A stretch of 64,000 nucleotides of DNA from an uncultured delta proteobacterium (lineage in GTDB: Bacteria > Desulfobacterota > Desulfovibrionia > Desulfovibrionales > Desulfovibrionaceae). Of this stretch, positions 37,518 to 45,582 are shown piece after piece. Each line of letters starts with the position of its first letter. Position 1 is the first letter of the stretch. The translations under genes were made by a program, and so were the position numbers. The stretch lies in NCBI GenBank assembly GCA_900079685.1, contig LT599018.1, positions 2,805,785-2,869,784 on the forward strand. The letters are read 5' to 3'. The notes below the pieces were generated by a model. It worked only from the letters and a program-made list of their open reading frames with translations. It did not search any database and had not been told where the DNA came from.

Positions 37518-38726
37518 ATGCGCAAAGTACTCGTAGTAGCGATGGCCGGCCTGCTTTTGGCCGCCTTTTCCGGAACGGCCCTGGCTGCGGAAAAGGTGCG
37601 GCTGGGCCTGATTACCCCTCTGACCGGCACGCTTTCCTTTGGCGGGAATGAAGTGAAAAACGGCGTGTCTCTGGCTATTGAAGAAAAGAAAACACTGTTC
37701 GGCAAAGAAATCGAACTGGTTGTCGCGGATGCGCCCGATTCCACGGCGGCCGTGGCTGAGATGGAACGGCTGCACAGCCGCGAAGGTCTGAACGTGGTCT
37801 TCGGCGGGTACGGTTCCGCCCTGGAGGAAGCCTGGCAGAAAGTGTCCGAGCGGGAAAAGAAACTCTGTCTCGGCGTGGTCAACTGGTCCGACAAGCTGAC
37901 CGCCGGCGGGTTGAAGTACTACTACCGCTTTGCCGCCACGGTCAGCATGCTCAGCGCGAGCCTGGTCGACTTCCTGAACAAGGAAGCGCCCGCTGTGCTG
38001 AAAAAAGACAAAAAGGACATTATCGTCGTCGTGGTGAACGGCGATTTGACCAGCTACGTTGCCAACCCCATCATAGCGGACCTGAAAAAGGCCGGTTACA
38101 CCAATATCACCCACGAAACCTACCCCAGCGACCTGAAAGACTTCACGTCCCTGATCCTGAAGATCCGCCGGGCCAAGCCGGACATTCTCATCCCCTGCCA
38201 GTACACGGCTGACGGCATGGCCTTCCGCCGCCAGATGGTTGCCATGGACTACGAACCGGCCATCGCGGTGGGCGGCGGCCTGATCTATGACCAGCCGGAA
38301 TTCGCCGACCTCGGCCCCAAGGGCGCCGACGGCATCCTGTGCACCAGCTTCACCAACCCGGCCATGAACCCCAATGTCGCTCCCGGCCTGCGCGAATTCC
38401 AGGAAAAATACACCAAGCGTTTCGGGCACCCCCCGCTGACCCACGCCCTGTCCGGTTACGCTGGCGCGCAGACCTATCTCAAGGTGCTTGAAAAGGCCGG
38501 CTCCCTTGACGTTGACGTCGTCCGCAAGGCCCTGGCCGAAACGAACATCCCCGAAGGGGAAACCCCGGCCTACTGGGGCATGAAGTTTGACGAAACCGGC
38601 CAGAACGTCCTGGCCCGCCAAGGTGTTGTGGCCCAGTGGAAGAAGGGCGTCTACACCGTGGTTTGGCCCGCCAAGTTCGCGACCGACAAACTGGAACTTC
38701 CCCTGAAGCCTTTCAGCAAGCGCTGA
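37518..38726 (+). CDS. Branched-chain-type ABC transporter substrate-binding protein
   Basis: Periplasmic solute-binding protein of 402 residues. It begins with a Sec signal peptide (MRKVLVVAMAGLLLAAFSGTALAAEKV), followed by the Peripla_BP_6 (LivK-like) domain: VRLGLITPLTGTLSFGGNEVKNGVSLAIEEKK, then two lobes. The family binds amino acids, but also urea, aromatic acids and polyols, so the ligand here is open. GAGAGGAAC precedes ATG 37518. It is followed by a stem-loop and two permease and two ATPase genes in usual Liv order. Its ligand decides the function of the whole operon. Confidence 0.93.
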   Translation: MRKVLVVAMAGLLLAAFSGTALAAEKVRLGLITPLTGTLSFGGNEVKNGVSLAIEEKKTLFGKEIELVVADAPDSTAAVAEMERLHSREGLNVVFGGYGSALEEAWQKVSEREKKLCLGVVNWSDKLTAGGLKYYYRFAATVSMLSASLVDFLNKEAPAVLKKDKKDIIVVVVNGDLTSYVANPIIADLKKAGYTNITHETYPSDLKDFTSLILKIRRAKPDILIPCQYTADGMAFRRQMVAMDYEPAIAVGGGLIYDQPEFADLGPKGADGILCTSFTNPAMNPNVAPGLREFQEKYTKRFGHPPLTHALSGYAGAQTYLKVLEKAGSLDVDVVRKALAETNIPEGETPAYWGMKFDETGQNVLARQGVVAQWKKGVYTVVWPAKFATDKLELPLKPFSKR

Positions 38727-38739
38727 TGTGACCCGATCC

Positions 38740-38766
38740 GCGCGGGCCCGGGAATCGGGCCCGCGC
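38740..38766 (+). promoter_or_regulatory. Intercistronic stem-loop after the binding-protein gene
   Basis: Eleven-base perfect stem GCGCGGGCCCG / CGGGCCCGCGC with loop GGAAT and no T tract. Stem-loops in this position often stabilise the binding-protein mRNA and lower permease expression; that role is inferred. Confidence 0.6.
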
Positions 38767-38788
38767 GCAACCGCAGCAAGGGGGCCAT

Positions 38789-39634
38789 GTGGACCTGTAT
38801 CTTTTTCTTTCAATCCTCTCGGCGGGCTTGTGCATGGGCGGCGTGTACGCCATGCTCGCCGTGCCCTTCAACTTCCAGCTCGGGCAGTTGCGGGTGACGA
38901 ACTTCGCCTATGGGAACCTTCTCATGGTGGCGATGTACACCGTGTTCATCTGCCACAACAACGACATGCCCCTCTGGGGAACGTTCGCCATCCTGCTGCC
39001 GCTGTATTTCATCCTCGGCTGGTTTTTGCGGCGCTACATCGTTTTCACCACCAATGAAAACGTGCAAATTTTGCTGACCATGGGCCTGGCGATCCTGATC
39101 GAAAACCTGGTTCAGGTCATTTGGGGAAGTTTTCCCCGCTCCCTCGGCGGCATTGAGGAAGGCATGATGCTGGGCGAAGTGTACGTCAGCGTCACCCGCT
39201 TCAAACTGCTCTGCCTCTCGCTCGTCGTCCTCGGGTTCGGCTATTTTTTCCTGCAAAGGAGCTGGTACGGGCGCTGTATACGCGCGCTTGTCCAGCAGCC
39301 CGCCATGGCCGCGGTCATGGGCATCAACACCCGTTCGGTGGCCTGCGTGGCTTTTGCGGCCAGCTTCTGCTACCTGGCGTTCACCGGCTACTGCCTCATG
39401 CAGCTCTACAGCGTGGAGCCGCACACCGGGCACAGTTTCCTCGGCCTGTGTTTCCTCATCGCGGTTTTGGGCGGCATCGGCAATCTGGTTGGCACGGTGT
39501 TGTCAGCCTTTCTCATCGGGATTATCTCGGCGTTCATCTCTTTTTACGCGCCGGGTTATCACGACCCGATCATTTTTCTCTTCTTCATCGCGATGCTGCT
39601 GTTTAAACCCTCCGGTCTGTTTGGGGAGGCCTAG
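38789..39634 (+). CDS. Branched-chain-type ABC permease (LivH-like)
   Basis: Inner-membrane permease of 281 residues with about eight hydrophobic segments. It shows the LivH pattern: AGLCMGGVYAMLAVPFNFQLGQLRVTNFAYGNLLMVAMY near the start, an LTMGLAILIENLVQ segment and IAVLGGIGNLVGTVLSAFLIG with the EAA-like coupling loop near the end. It starts with GTG 38789 behind AAGGGGG; an overlapping ATG at 38787 is out of frame. The stop lies two bases before the next permease start. Confidence 0.9.
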   Translation: MDLYLFLSILSAGLCMGGVYAMLAVPFNFQLGQLRVTNFAYGNLLMVAMYTVFICHNNDMPLWGTFAILLPLYFILGWFLRRYIVFTTNENVQILLTMGLAILIENLVQVIWGSFPRSLGGIEEGMMLGEVYVSVTRFKLLCLSLVVLGFGYFFLQRSWYGRCIRALVQQPAMAAVMGINTRSVACVAFAASFCYLAFTGYCLMQLYSVEPHTGHSFLGLCFLIAVLGGIGNLVGTVLSAFLIGIISAFISFYAPGYHDPIIFLFFIAMLLFKPSGLFGEA

Positions 39635-39636
39635 CC

Positions 39637-40611
39637 ATGGTATTTGACTCCGTCATTCTCAGCATGAAGTTGCGCGACCGCCGCCTGCTCTGCTTTTTCG
39701 GGCTGGCGCTGGCCGTCCTGGCTCTGCTTCCCCAAACCAGCATCCTGGGCAACTGGGGAACCCATATCGTCATCCTGGTCATGTTCTACTCCACGCTGGC
39801 CGGCGCCTGGAACCTGCTGGGCGGGTACACGGGGCAGTTCTCCGTGGGGCACGCGGCCTTTTTCGGCATCGCGGGCTACACCATGGGCATCCTGATGGCG
39901 CAGAAAGTCTCCGGCCCCCTGCTCGGGGCCGCGCTCGGCGTGTGCATGTCCGTGCTGCTGGCCCTGCTGGTCGGTTTTTGCACCATGCGCCTCAGAGGCA
40001 TCTTTTTCGCCCTGACCACCATGGCGCTCGCGGAAATACTGCGCAAGATCGCCTTGTACCAGGATAACCTCACCGGCGGCACGCTCGGGCTGTCCCTGGT
40101 CATCCCGGGCGTTTCCAAAACCGAGTACTATTACATAGCGCTGGCCCTGATGGTAGCCATGTTCGCCGCGCTGACCTTTTTCGAGCGCTCCCGCTTCGGG
40201 TTGTACTGCATCGCCATCCGGGAGAACGAGGACGCGGCGCTGGCAACAGGCATCAACACCGCCAGGGTCAAGCTGACGGCCACCATCATCTCCGCCTTTT
40301 TCACGGGCCTTGGCGGCGCGTTTTACGCGGCCTACGTGGGCGTTATCGAGCCGGACGTGGTGTTCAGCACCAACTTGTCCATCAAGATCATCATTCTCGC
40401 CATCATCGGCGGCACGGGTTCCCTCATCGGGCCTTTTCTGGGCGCGCTGGTGGTCGTCATCCCCGAAGAGCTGATCCGCGGCTTTTTGGGCGGCACCTAT
40501 GCCGGGGTCTCGGGCATAGCCTACGGCCTCATCCTGGTCGTGACCATCCTCCTGAAACCCAGCGGTCTGCGGTCGCTCCTCGCCTTCGCCATACCGCACA
40601 AGAGGGATTGA
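39637..40611 (+). CDS. Branched-chain-type ABC permease (LivM-like)
   Basis: Second permease subunit, 324 residues, with about nine hydrophobic segments. Family motifs: MFYSTLAGAWNLLGGYTGQFSVGHAAFFGIAGYT, LRGIFFALTTMALAEILR, and IKIIILAIIGGTGSLIGPFLGALVVVIPEE. GGGGAGG overlaps the end of the previous gene as ribosome site, so translation is coupled. It pairs with the LivH-like protein to form the channel. Confidence 0.92.
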   Translation: MVFDSVILSMKLRDRRLLCFFGLALAVLALLPQTSILGNWGTHIVILVMFYSTLAGAWNLLGGYTGQFSVGHAAFFGIAGYTMGILMAQKVSGPLLGAALGVCMSVLLALLVGFCTMRLRGIFFALTTMALAEILRKIALYQDNLTGGTLGLSLVIPGVSKTEYYYIALALMVAMFAALTFFERSRFGLYCIAIRENEDAALATGINTARVKLTATIISAFFTGLGGAFYAAYVGVIEPDVVFSTNLSIKIIILAIIGGTGSLIGPFLGALVVVIPEELIRGFLGGTYAGVSGIAYGLILVVTILLKPSGLRSLLAFAIPHKRD

Positions 40612-40612
40612 T

Positions 40613-41344
40613 ATGTCCGAACTGCGCATTGAATCCATATCAAAGCACTTTGCCGGCGTGTCCGCCGTGAACAACGTGAGCTTTACCTTGGAACAGGGCT
40701 CCATCATGGGGCTTATCGGCCCCAACGGCGCGGGCAAGTCCACGGTGTTCCGCATGGTCACGGGCGTACACAGGGCGGACGCGGGCCACATCTTTTTCGA
40801 GGGCAAGGAAATCACGGGCCTGCCGCCCTATACCATCTGCCAGCGGGGCATTGCCATGACCTCGCAAACCACGTTGCCGTTCATGAAGATGTCCGTGCTG
40901 CAAAGCACCATGGTCGGCAGCTACCTCCATTGCCCGAAAGCGGCGGATGCCAAGAAGGACGCCTTCGCGATCCTCGAATACCTGCAACTGGACGGCCAGT
41001 GGAACAAACTGGTGGCGGACTGCAACATCGCCGACCGTAAAAAGGCGGAACTGGCCCGGGCGCTGGCGACCCGCCCCCGCCTGCTGCTCCTCGACGAGTT
41101 GATGGCGGGCTTAAACCCGCAGGAAGTGGACATGATCCTGCAGAAGATCCGGGAAATCCGGGACGACAAGGGCATTACCATCCTTTTCGTCGAGCACCTG
41201 ATGCAGGCGGTCATGAGCATTTCCGAGAAAGTCGTGGTGCTTGACCACGGCGAGCTTATCGCCATGGGCACGCCGGCCGAGGTCAGCCGGAACGAGCAGG
41301 TGATAACCGCTTACCTGGGGAAGAACTACCATGCTGAAAATTGA
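40613..41344 (+). CDS. ABC transporter ATPase (LivG-like) with altered signature motif
   Basis: ATPase of 243 residues. Walker A is GPNGAGKST, Walker B is RLLLLDELMAGLNP and the H-loop is FVEHLMQAV, all normal. The LivG-type insert and C-terminal tail (AYLGKNY) are present. The ABC signature, usually close to LSGGQ or ANLAYGQQ, reads CNIADRKKAELARAL, so the Ser/Tyr-Gly-Gly/Gln core is gone. The gene overlaps the preceding one at its start (two bases apart) and the next gene by 14 bases, so all are coupled. Confidence 0.92.
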   Translation: MSELRIESISKHFAGVSAVNNVSFTLEQGSIMGLIGPNGAGKSTVFRMVTGVHRADAGHIFFEGKEITGLPPYTICQRGIAMTSQTTLPFMKMSVLQSTMVGSYLHCPKAADAKKDAFAILEYLQLDGQWNKLVADCNIADRKKAELARALATRPRLLLLDELMAGLNPQEVDMILQKIREIRDDKGITILFVEHLMQAVMSISEKVVVLDHGELIAMGTPAEVSRNEQVITAYLGKNYHAEN

Positions 41345-42038
41345 GAATCTGCGCGTCGCCTACGGCGACATTACCGTCTTGCGCGGCCTTACGCTCGAGG
41401 TGGGCAAGGGCGAGCTGGTGGCGCTTGTGGGCAGCAACAACGCGGGCAAATCCACGGCCCTCAAAGCCATTGCCGGGCTTATCCCCACGCTGGGCGGCAC
41501 CATTACCGTTGACGGGCAAGACGTAACCCATATGCCCGCGCACAAACGCGCGGAGCTCGGCCTTACGCTCATTCCCGAAGCCTGGCAGCTTTTCGGCAGC
41601 ATGACCGTGGCCGAAAACCTGATGATGGGGGCGTTTCTCCACCGCAAGGAAGCGGAGAAGAACAAGAAGACCATGGAGGAACTCCTGGAACTCTTCCCCG
41701 CCCTGAAAGACAAACTGGGCCGCAAAGCCAACAACCTTTCCGGCGGCGAGCGCCAGATGGTGAGCATGTGCCGGGCGCTCATGACCCGCCCCCGGCTGCT
41801 GCTCATTGACGAGCCCTCCATGGGCCTTGCGCCGGTTATTGTGGACCAGATTTTTACCATCATCAAGAAACTGAACGAGCAGCAGTTCAGCATCCTGCTG
41901 GTCGAGCAGAACCTGCAACTGGCGCTTACGGCCGCAAACCGCGGCTATGTTCTGGAACACGGCGTCATCGCCATGCACGACACGGGCGACGCGCTTTTGT
42001 CCGATAGTAAAGTCCGGGAAAAGTATCTCGGTATCTAA
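41331..42038 (+). CDS. ABC transporter ATPase (LivF-like)
   Basis: Second ATPase, 235 residues. Walker A is VGSNNAGKST (Asn in place of the usual Gly, still a valid P-loop), signature LSGGERQM, Walker B LLLIDEPSMGLAP and H-loop LVEQNLQLAL are intact. It begins inside the end of the LivG-like gene (14-base overlap), with GGGGAAG as ribosome site. It would form a heterodimer with the LivG-like protein, in which one full and one altered signature are combined. Confidence 0.93.
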   Translation: MLKIENLRVAYGDITVLRGLTLEVGKGELVALVGSNNAGKSTALKAIAGLIPTLGGTITVDGQDVTHMPAHKRAELGLTLIPEAWQLFGSMTVAENLMMGAFLHRKEAEKNKKTMEELLELFPALKDKLGRKANNLSGGERQMVSMCRALMTRPRLLLIDEPSMGLAPVIVDQIFTIIKKLNEQQFSILLVEQNLQLALTAANRGYVLEHGVIAMHDTGDALLSDSKVREKYLGI

Positions 42039-42058
42039 CCTTATGGAGTAATGCTACG

Positions 42059-43519
42059 ATGAAGATCAAAGAAATGCGGGAATTGCAACACTGTCCCATC
42101 AATCTGAAGGACAAGCCCTGGTTTGACGCGCTCGTTGCCATCGTCGGCCAAGAAAATCTGGTGACGGAATTTTCCGACCGGCTCGCCTACGGCCGCGACA
42201 GATGGCCTTACGCCACCATGCGTTACCGTTTCGGGCATCTGCCCGGCCATCTTCCCCTGGTGGTCGCCATGCCCGGCTCCATCGCGGAAGTGCAGGCCAT
42301 CCTGCGCCTGATGCACGACGCCCGCCAGACGGTCATCGCCTATGGCGCCGGGTCCGGCGTGCTGGGCGGGGCGGCCCCCATGAGCCCGGACGTGGTCATG
42401 ATCGACACCAAGCGGATGAACACCGTGCTGGCCGTGGACGAGGTCAGCAAACTGGTGACCGTGCAGGGCGGCATGAACGGCGAGCGCTTTGAAGCGCACA
42501 TGAACAACTTGCGCTACACTGTGGGGCACCTCCCGCAGTCTTTGAACATGTCCACCGTGGCCGGCTGGGCCGCCTGCCGCGGCGCGGGCCAGGCTTCCGG
42601 CAAATACGGCAAGATCGAGGATATCGTGGCCGGCATGAAGGTGGTTCTGCCGAACGGCGAGCTGCTGGAAATCCGCCCCGCGCCGCGCCGCGCCGTCGGC
42701 CCGGGCCTGATGGAGCTTTTCATCGGGTCCGAAGGGACCTTCGGTATAATCGTTGAATTGACCATGCGGTTCTGGGATTATCCCAAGAAGGAAATTTTGC
42801 GGACCATCGGCTTCAAGGATTACGTTTCCGGCCTGGAGGCGCTCCGCCGCATTATGCAGCTCGGCCTCAGGCCGCCGGTGACGCGGCTCTATGACGCGCC
42901 GGAATCCGAGCCGCGCGTGAAGGATTTCCCGGATTTCAAGGACCATCCCTGCCTGTGCATGCTGATGTTCCAGGGCGACCCGGACATCGTGGCGCTGGAA
43001 GACAAGAAGGCCATGGAAATCGTGTACGAATGCGGCGGCAAGCTGTGCTGCGACGAGCCCGCCCACGCCTGGCTCGAGCACCGGTTCCTGCCCCTTTCCG
43101 CCAAGCCCGTCTCCCAGGGCAAGCTCATGGATACCTGCGAGGTTTCCGCCCACTGGAGCATCATGCCGGACGTGTACGAAAACATGCGCTCCGCGGTTCT
43201 GGCCGTCAACCCGGACGCCCACGTGGGCGCGCACTGGTCCCACAGCTACATTGACGGGGCCTGCCTGTACATGACCTTCATCGTGCCCGGCATGGACGAG
43301 GAAAAAGCGGCCGACGAACACGCGAAGATCTGGGAAGGCATGACGCGCGGCGCGCAAAAGGCGGGCGGCAGCATGAGCCACCACCACGGCGTGGGCTATA
43401 TCCGCGGCAAGTGGATGGCCGAGGAATGGGGCAAGACGGGCATCAACGTCTTGCAGCAGATCAAGAACGTGATCGACCCGAACCATATCATGAACCCCGG
43501 CAAGATCGGGTTGCGGTAG
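42059..43519 (+). CDS. FAD-linked oxidoreductase, AGPS/GlcD type
   Basis: Flavoenzyme of 486 residues with an N-terminal PCMH FAD-binding domain (about 55-235: VVIAYGAGSGVLGGAAP, VQGGMNGERFEAHM, GHLPQSLNMSTVAGW, GKIEDIVAGMKVVLPNGE) and a C-terminal cap domain with HSYIDGACLYM, GSMSHHHGVGYIRG and the ending NPGKIGLR. The GHLPQSLNMSTVAGW phrase is closest to alkylglycerone-phosphate synthase relatives; the general family oxidises 2-hydroxy acids or alcohols. GGAG lies about 10 bases before ATG 42059. It probably oxidises the imported substrate or its derivative and passes electrons through the next-encoded Fe-S protein to ETF. Confidence 0.9.
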   Translation: MKIKEMRELQHCPINLKDKPWFDALVAIVGQENLVTEFSDRLAYGRDRWPYATMRYRFGHLPGHLPLVVAMPGSIAEVQAILRLMHDARQTVIAYGAGSGVLGGAAPMSPDVVMIDTKRMNTVLAVDEVSKLVTVQGGMNGERFEAHMNNLRYTVGHLPQSLNMSTVAGWAACRGAGQASGKYGKIEDIVAGMKVVLPNGELLEIRPAPRRAVGPGLMELFIGSEGTFGIIVELTMRFWDYPKKEILRTIGFKDYVSGLEALRRIMQLGLRPPVTRLYDAPESEPRVKDFPDFKDHPCLCMLMFQGDPDIVALEDKKAMEIVYECGGKLCCDEPAHAWLEHRFLPLSAKPVSQGKLMDTCEVSAHWSIMPDVYENMRSAVLAVNPDAHVGAHWSHSYIDGACLYMTFIVPGMDEEKAADEHAKIWEGMTRGAQKAGGSMSHHHGVGYIRGKWMAEEWGKTGINVLQQIKNVIDPNHIMNPGKIGLR

Positions 43520-43534
43520 GAACGCCTCCGGCGG

Positions 43535-43589
43535 CCAGAGAGGGCTCTGCCCTCTCTGGACTCTCCCGCCAGGGGGATGATCCCCCTGG
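43535..43589. repeat. Twin-hairpin dispersed repeat between FAD-enzyme and Fe-S genes
   Basis: Two perfect hairpins in tandem: CCAGAGAGGGC-TCT-GCCCTCTCTGG (43535-43559) and CCAGGGGGAT-G-ATCCCCCTGG (43569-43589). The second one with its flanks matches, in reverse orientation, the repeat at 46704-46722, so both belong to one repeat family. Confidence 0.7.
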
Positions 43590-43651
43590 ACCCCGCAATG
43601 GCAGGGGGAGTTGCAAACAGACCTTTGACGGACGGAACGTCCGAGGAGAAT

Positions 43652-43945
43652 ATGATGGATCAAGCCAATTTTGAAAAATTACGGTTTTGCGCGGTGTGCC
43701 AGAATCCCTGCCGCATCCTTTTCCCGGCCGGGCTCCAGCCCAAGGAATCCCGCTACTGCTCGGCCATGGCGTATCTCGCCTACGCCGCGCACCAGGGGTT
43801 TGTGGATTTCACCCCCGACGTGGAAGCGCGCCTGAACGATCTTGAAGGCTGCAAGGCCTGCAAGGCCGCCTGCCCGCACGGGGTGGACACCCCGGCCCTT
43901 GTCACGGAAATTACCGCTGAACTCAAGGCGAGAAAGGAGTCGTAA
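43652..43945 (+). CDS. Small Cys-rich Fe-S protein resembling the N-terminal part of GlpC/GlcF subunits
   Basis: Protein of 97 residues with seven cysteines in two groups: C13-X2-C16-X3-C20 with C36, and C67-X2-C70-X3-C74-Pro. The layout (first Cys group, helix with SAMAYLAYAAHQG, second group CKACKAACPHGVDTPALVTEI) looks like the ferredoxin part of GlpC/GlcF-type subunits, but the CCG domains that normally follow are absent and each motif has one Cys fewer than usual. GAGGAG precedes ATG 43652 (a second ATG follows at once). Placed between the FAD enzyme and the kinase, it is probably its electron-transfer subunit. Confidence 0.8.
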   Translation: MMDQANFEKLRFCAVCQNPCRILFPAGLQPKESRYCSAMAYLAYAAHQGFVDFTPDVEARLNDLEGCKACKAACPHGVDTPALVTEITAELKARKES

Positions 43946-43950
43946 GAGCC

Positions 43951-45483
43951 ATGGCCGCAAAGCGCAACTGCCTGCTCGGCGTTGATATCGGGTCCAGCAA
44001 CATGAAGGTCATCCTGCTGGATGACCAGGGAACGGTGCTCGGGTCCGCCTCAAAAGAGTTTGTGACGCATTATCCGTATACCAACTGGTCCGAACAGGAT
44101 CCGGAAGACTGGTACGAAGCCCTGCGGTATTGCGCGGCGGAAATATTCGACAACCAGAAGCAGGATAGGGACAAACTCGCGGCCGTGTGCATCACGGCCG
44201 CGGCCCATACCCCGGTGCTGCTGGACAAGGACGACAGGGTCCTCCGGCCCGCCATCCTCTGGACGGACCGGCGCAGCGCCGCGGAATGCGACGAGCTGAA
44301 CGAAAAGTACGGCGACACCATTTTCAAGATCGCCTACCACCGGCCCAGCCCCACCTGGACCATGCCGCAACTGCTCTGGTTGAAGAAAAACGAGCCCGAG
44401 GTCTTTGAAAAGACCGCCCGGCTCATGGTCGCCAAGGATTACCTGCGCTGGCGCCTGACCGGCATCTGGGATACCGATATCGTGGACGCCCAGGGCACCA
44501 TGCTCTACGACTACGAGAAAAACGAGTGGTCCAGAGAGCTGTGCGCCATGATCGGCTGGCCCATGGACCGGCTGCCCCCGGTCAAGGACAGTCTGGACGT
44601 TTCCGGTCCCATCGCCGCCCGCGCGGCAAAAGACCTGAAGTTGCCCGAGGGCATCCCCGTGGTCATCGGCGGGTCGGACACGGCCAACGAGGACTACGGC
44701 GCGGGCTGCATCGAGCACGGCCAGGGCCTTTTCAAGATAGCCACGGCCGGCAACGCCAACGTGATGACCAGCAAACCCCATCCGCACCCGCTGGTCTTCA
44801 ACTACAAGCAGATCATGCCCAACCTCTGGTACATCGCCGGGGGCACCCTTTCCGGGGCGCAGGTGCACAAGTGGCTGCGCGACCAGTTTTTCCCGGAACT
44901 CCTGGAAAACGAGAGCGAAAAACACAACGCCTTCGCGAAAATCGACAAGCTGGCGGCGGCCATCGCGCCGGGGTCGGACGGGCTGTTGTTCCACCCCTAC
45001 CTGATGGGCGAGAAAACGCCGTACATGGACCCCTTCCTGCGCGGCGACTACCTCGGCATCACCATCCGCCACACCAGGGCGCATTTCGTGCGCGCGCTGT
45101 ATGAGGGCATTTCCTTCTCGCTGTTGGACTGCAAGAACGTCTACAAACCCCTGGGCCTGGATTGGACGGAAATCCGCCTGATCGGCGGCGGGGCGAAAAG
45201 CGCGCTCTGGCGGCAGATCCTCTGCGACGTGGTGGGCCAGGAGATCCTGGTGCCGGAAAACACGGAAGCCGCCTTCGGCACGGCGCTGGTCGCCGGGGTC
45301 GGGGCGGGCATCTTCGCGGACGCCGCCGACGCCATCAAAAAATCCGTGCGCATCGGGCTGCGCCACACGCCGGATATGAAGAACCACGAGCGGTACCAGA
45401 AAATGTTCGAGTTGTACCTGGCTTCGCAAAAGCTGCTGGTGGACATCAACCACCGGCTGCACGCCTTCGAGCGGGGCGAGTAA
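43951..45483 (+). CDS. FGGY-family carbohydrate kinase
   Basis: ATP-dependent sugar or polyol kinase of 510 residues, most like xylulokinases. It has the N-terminal phosphate loop GVDIGSSNMKVILLDDQG, the substrate region WSEQDPEDWYEALRYC, the hinge-signature WTDRRSAAECDELN, the second-domain GGSDTANEDYGAG, and the C-terminal ATP-binding RLIGGGAKSALWRQILCDVVGQEI. AAGGAG inside the end of the previous gene serves as ribosome site, with a five-base gap between genes. Substrate cannot be deduced; the polyol-type partners suggest a ketose or polyol. A class II aldolase 10 kb to the left is a possible next step. Confidence 0.92.
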   Translation: MAAKRNCLLGVDIGSSNMKVILLDDQGTVLGSASKEFVTHYPYTNWSEQDPEDWYEALRYCAAEIFDNQKQDRDKLAAVCITAAAHTPVLLDKDDRVLRPAILWTDRRSAAECDELNEKYGDTIFKIAYHRPSPTWTMPQLLWLKKNEPEVFEKTARLMVAKDYLRWRLTGIWDTDIVDAQGTMLYDYEKNEWSRELCAMIGWPMDRLPPVKDSLDVSGPIAARAAKDLKLPEGIPVVIGGSDTANEDYGAGCIEHGQGLFKIATAGNANVMTSKPHPHPLVFNYKQIMPNLWYIAGGTLSGAQVHKWLRDQFFPELLENESEKHNAFAKIDKLAAAIAPGSDGLLFHPYLMGEKTPYMDPFLRGDYLGITIRHTRAHFVRALYEGISFSLLDCKNVYKPLGLDWTEIRLIGGGAKSALWRQILCDVVGQEILVPENTEAAFGTALVAGVGAGIFADAADAIKKSVRIGLRHTPDMKNHERYQKMFELYLASQKLLVDINHRLHAFERGE

Positions 45484-45489
45484 GGGAAC

Positions 45490-45523
45490 GCCGGTCCGCG
45501 CCGCCCATACGGCGCGGACCGGC
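45490..45523 (+). promoter_or_regulatory. Fourteen-base-stem hairpin between kinase and GldA-type genes
   Basis: Perfect arms GCCGGTCCGCGCCG / CGGCGCGGACCGGC around CCCATA, seven bases past the kinase stop, with no T tract. It may stabilise the upstream mRNA or cause partial termination. Confidence 0.6.
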
Positions 45524-45582
45524 AGGATTGTACATATGCAAACGCGGCGCCATGAGCCGCGCGTGTTGCAAGGAGAAGAGCC

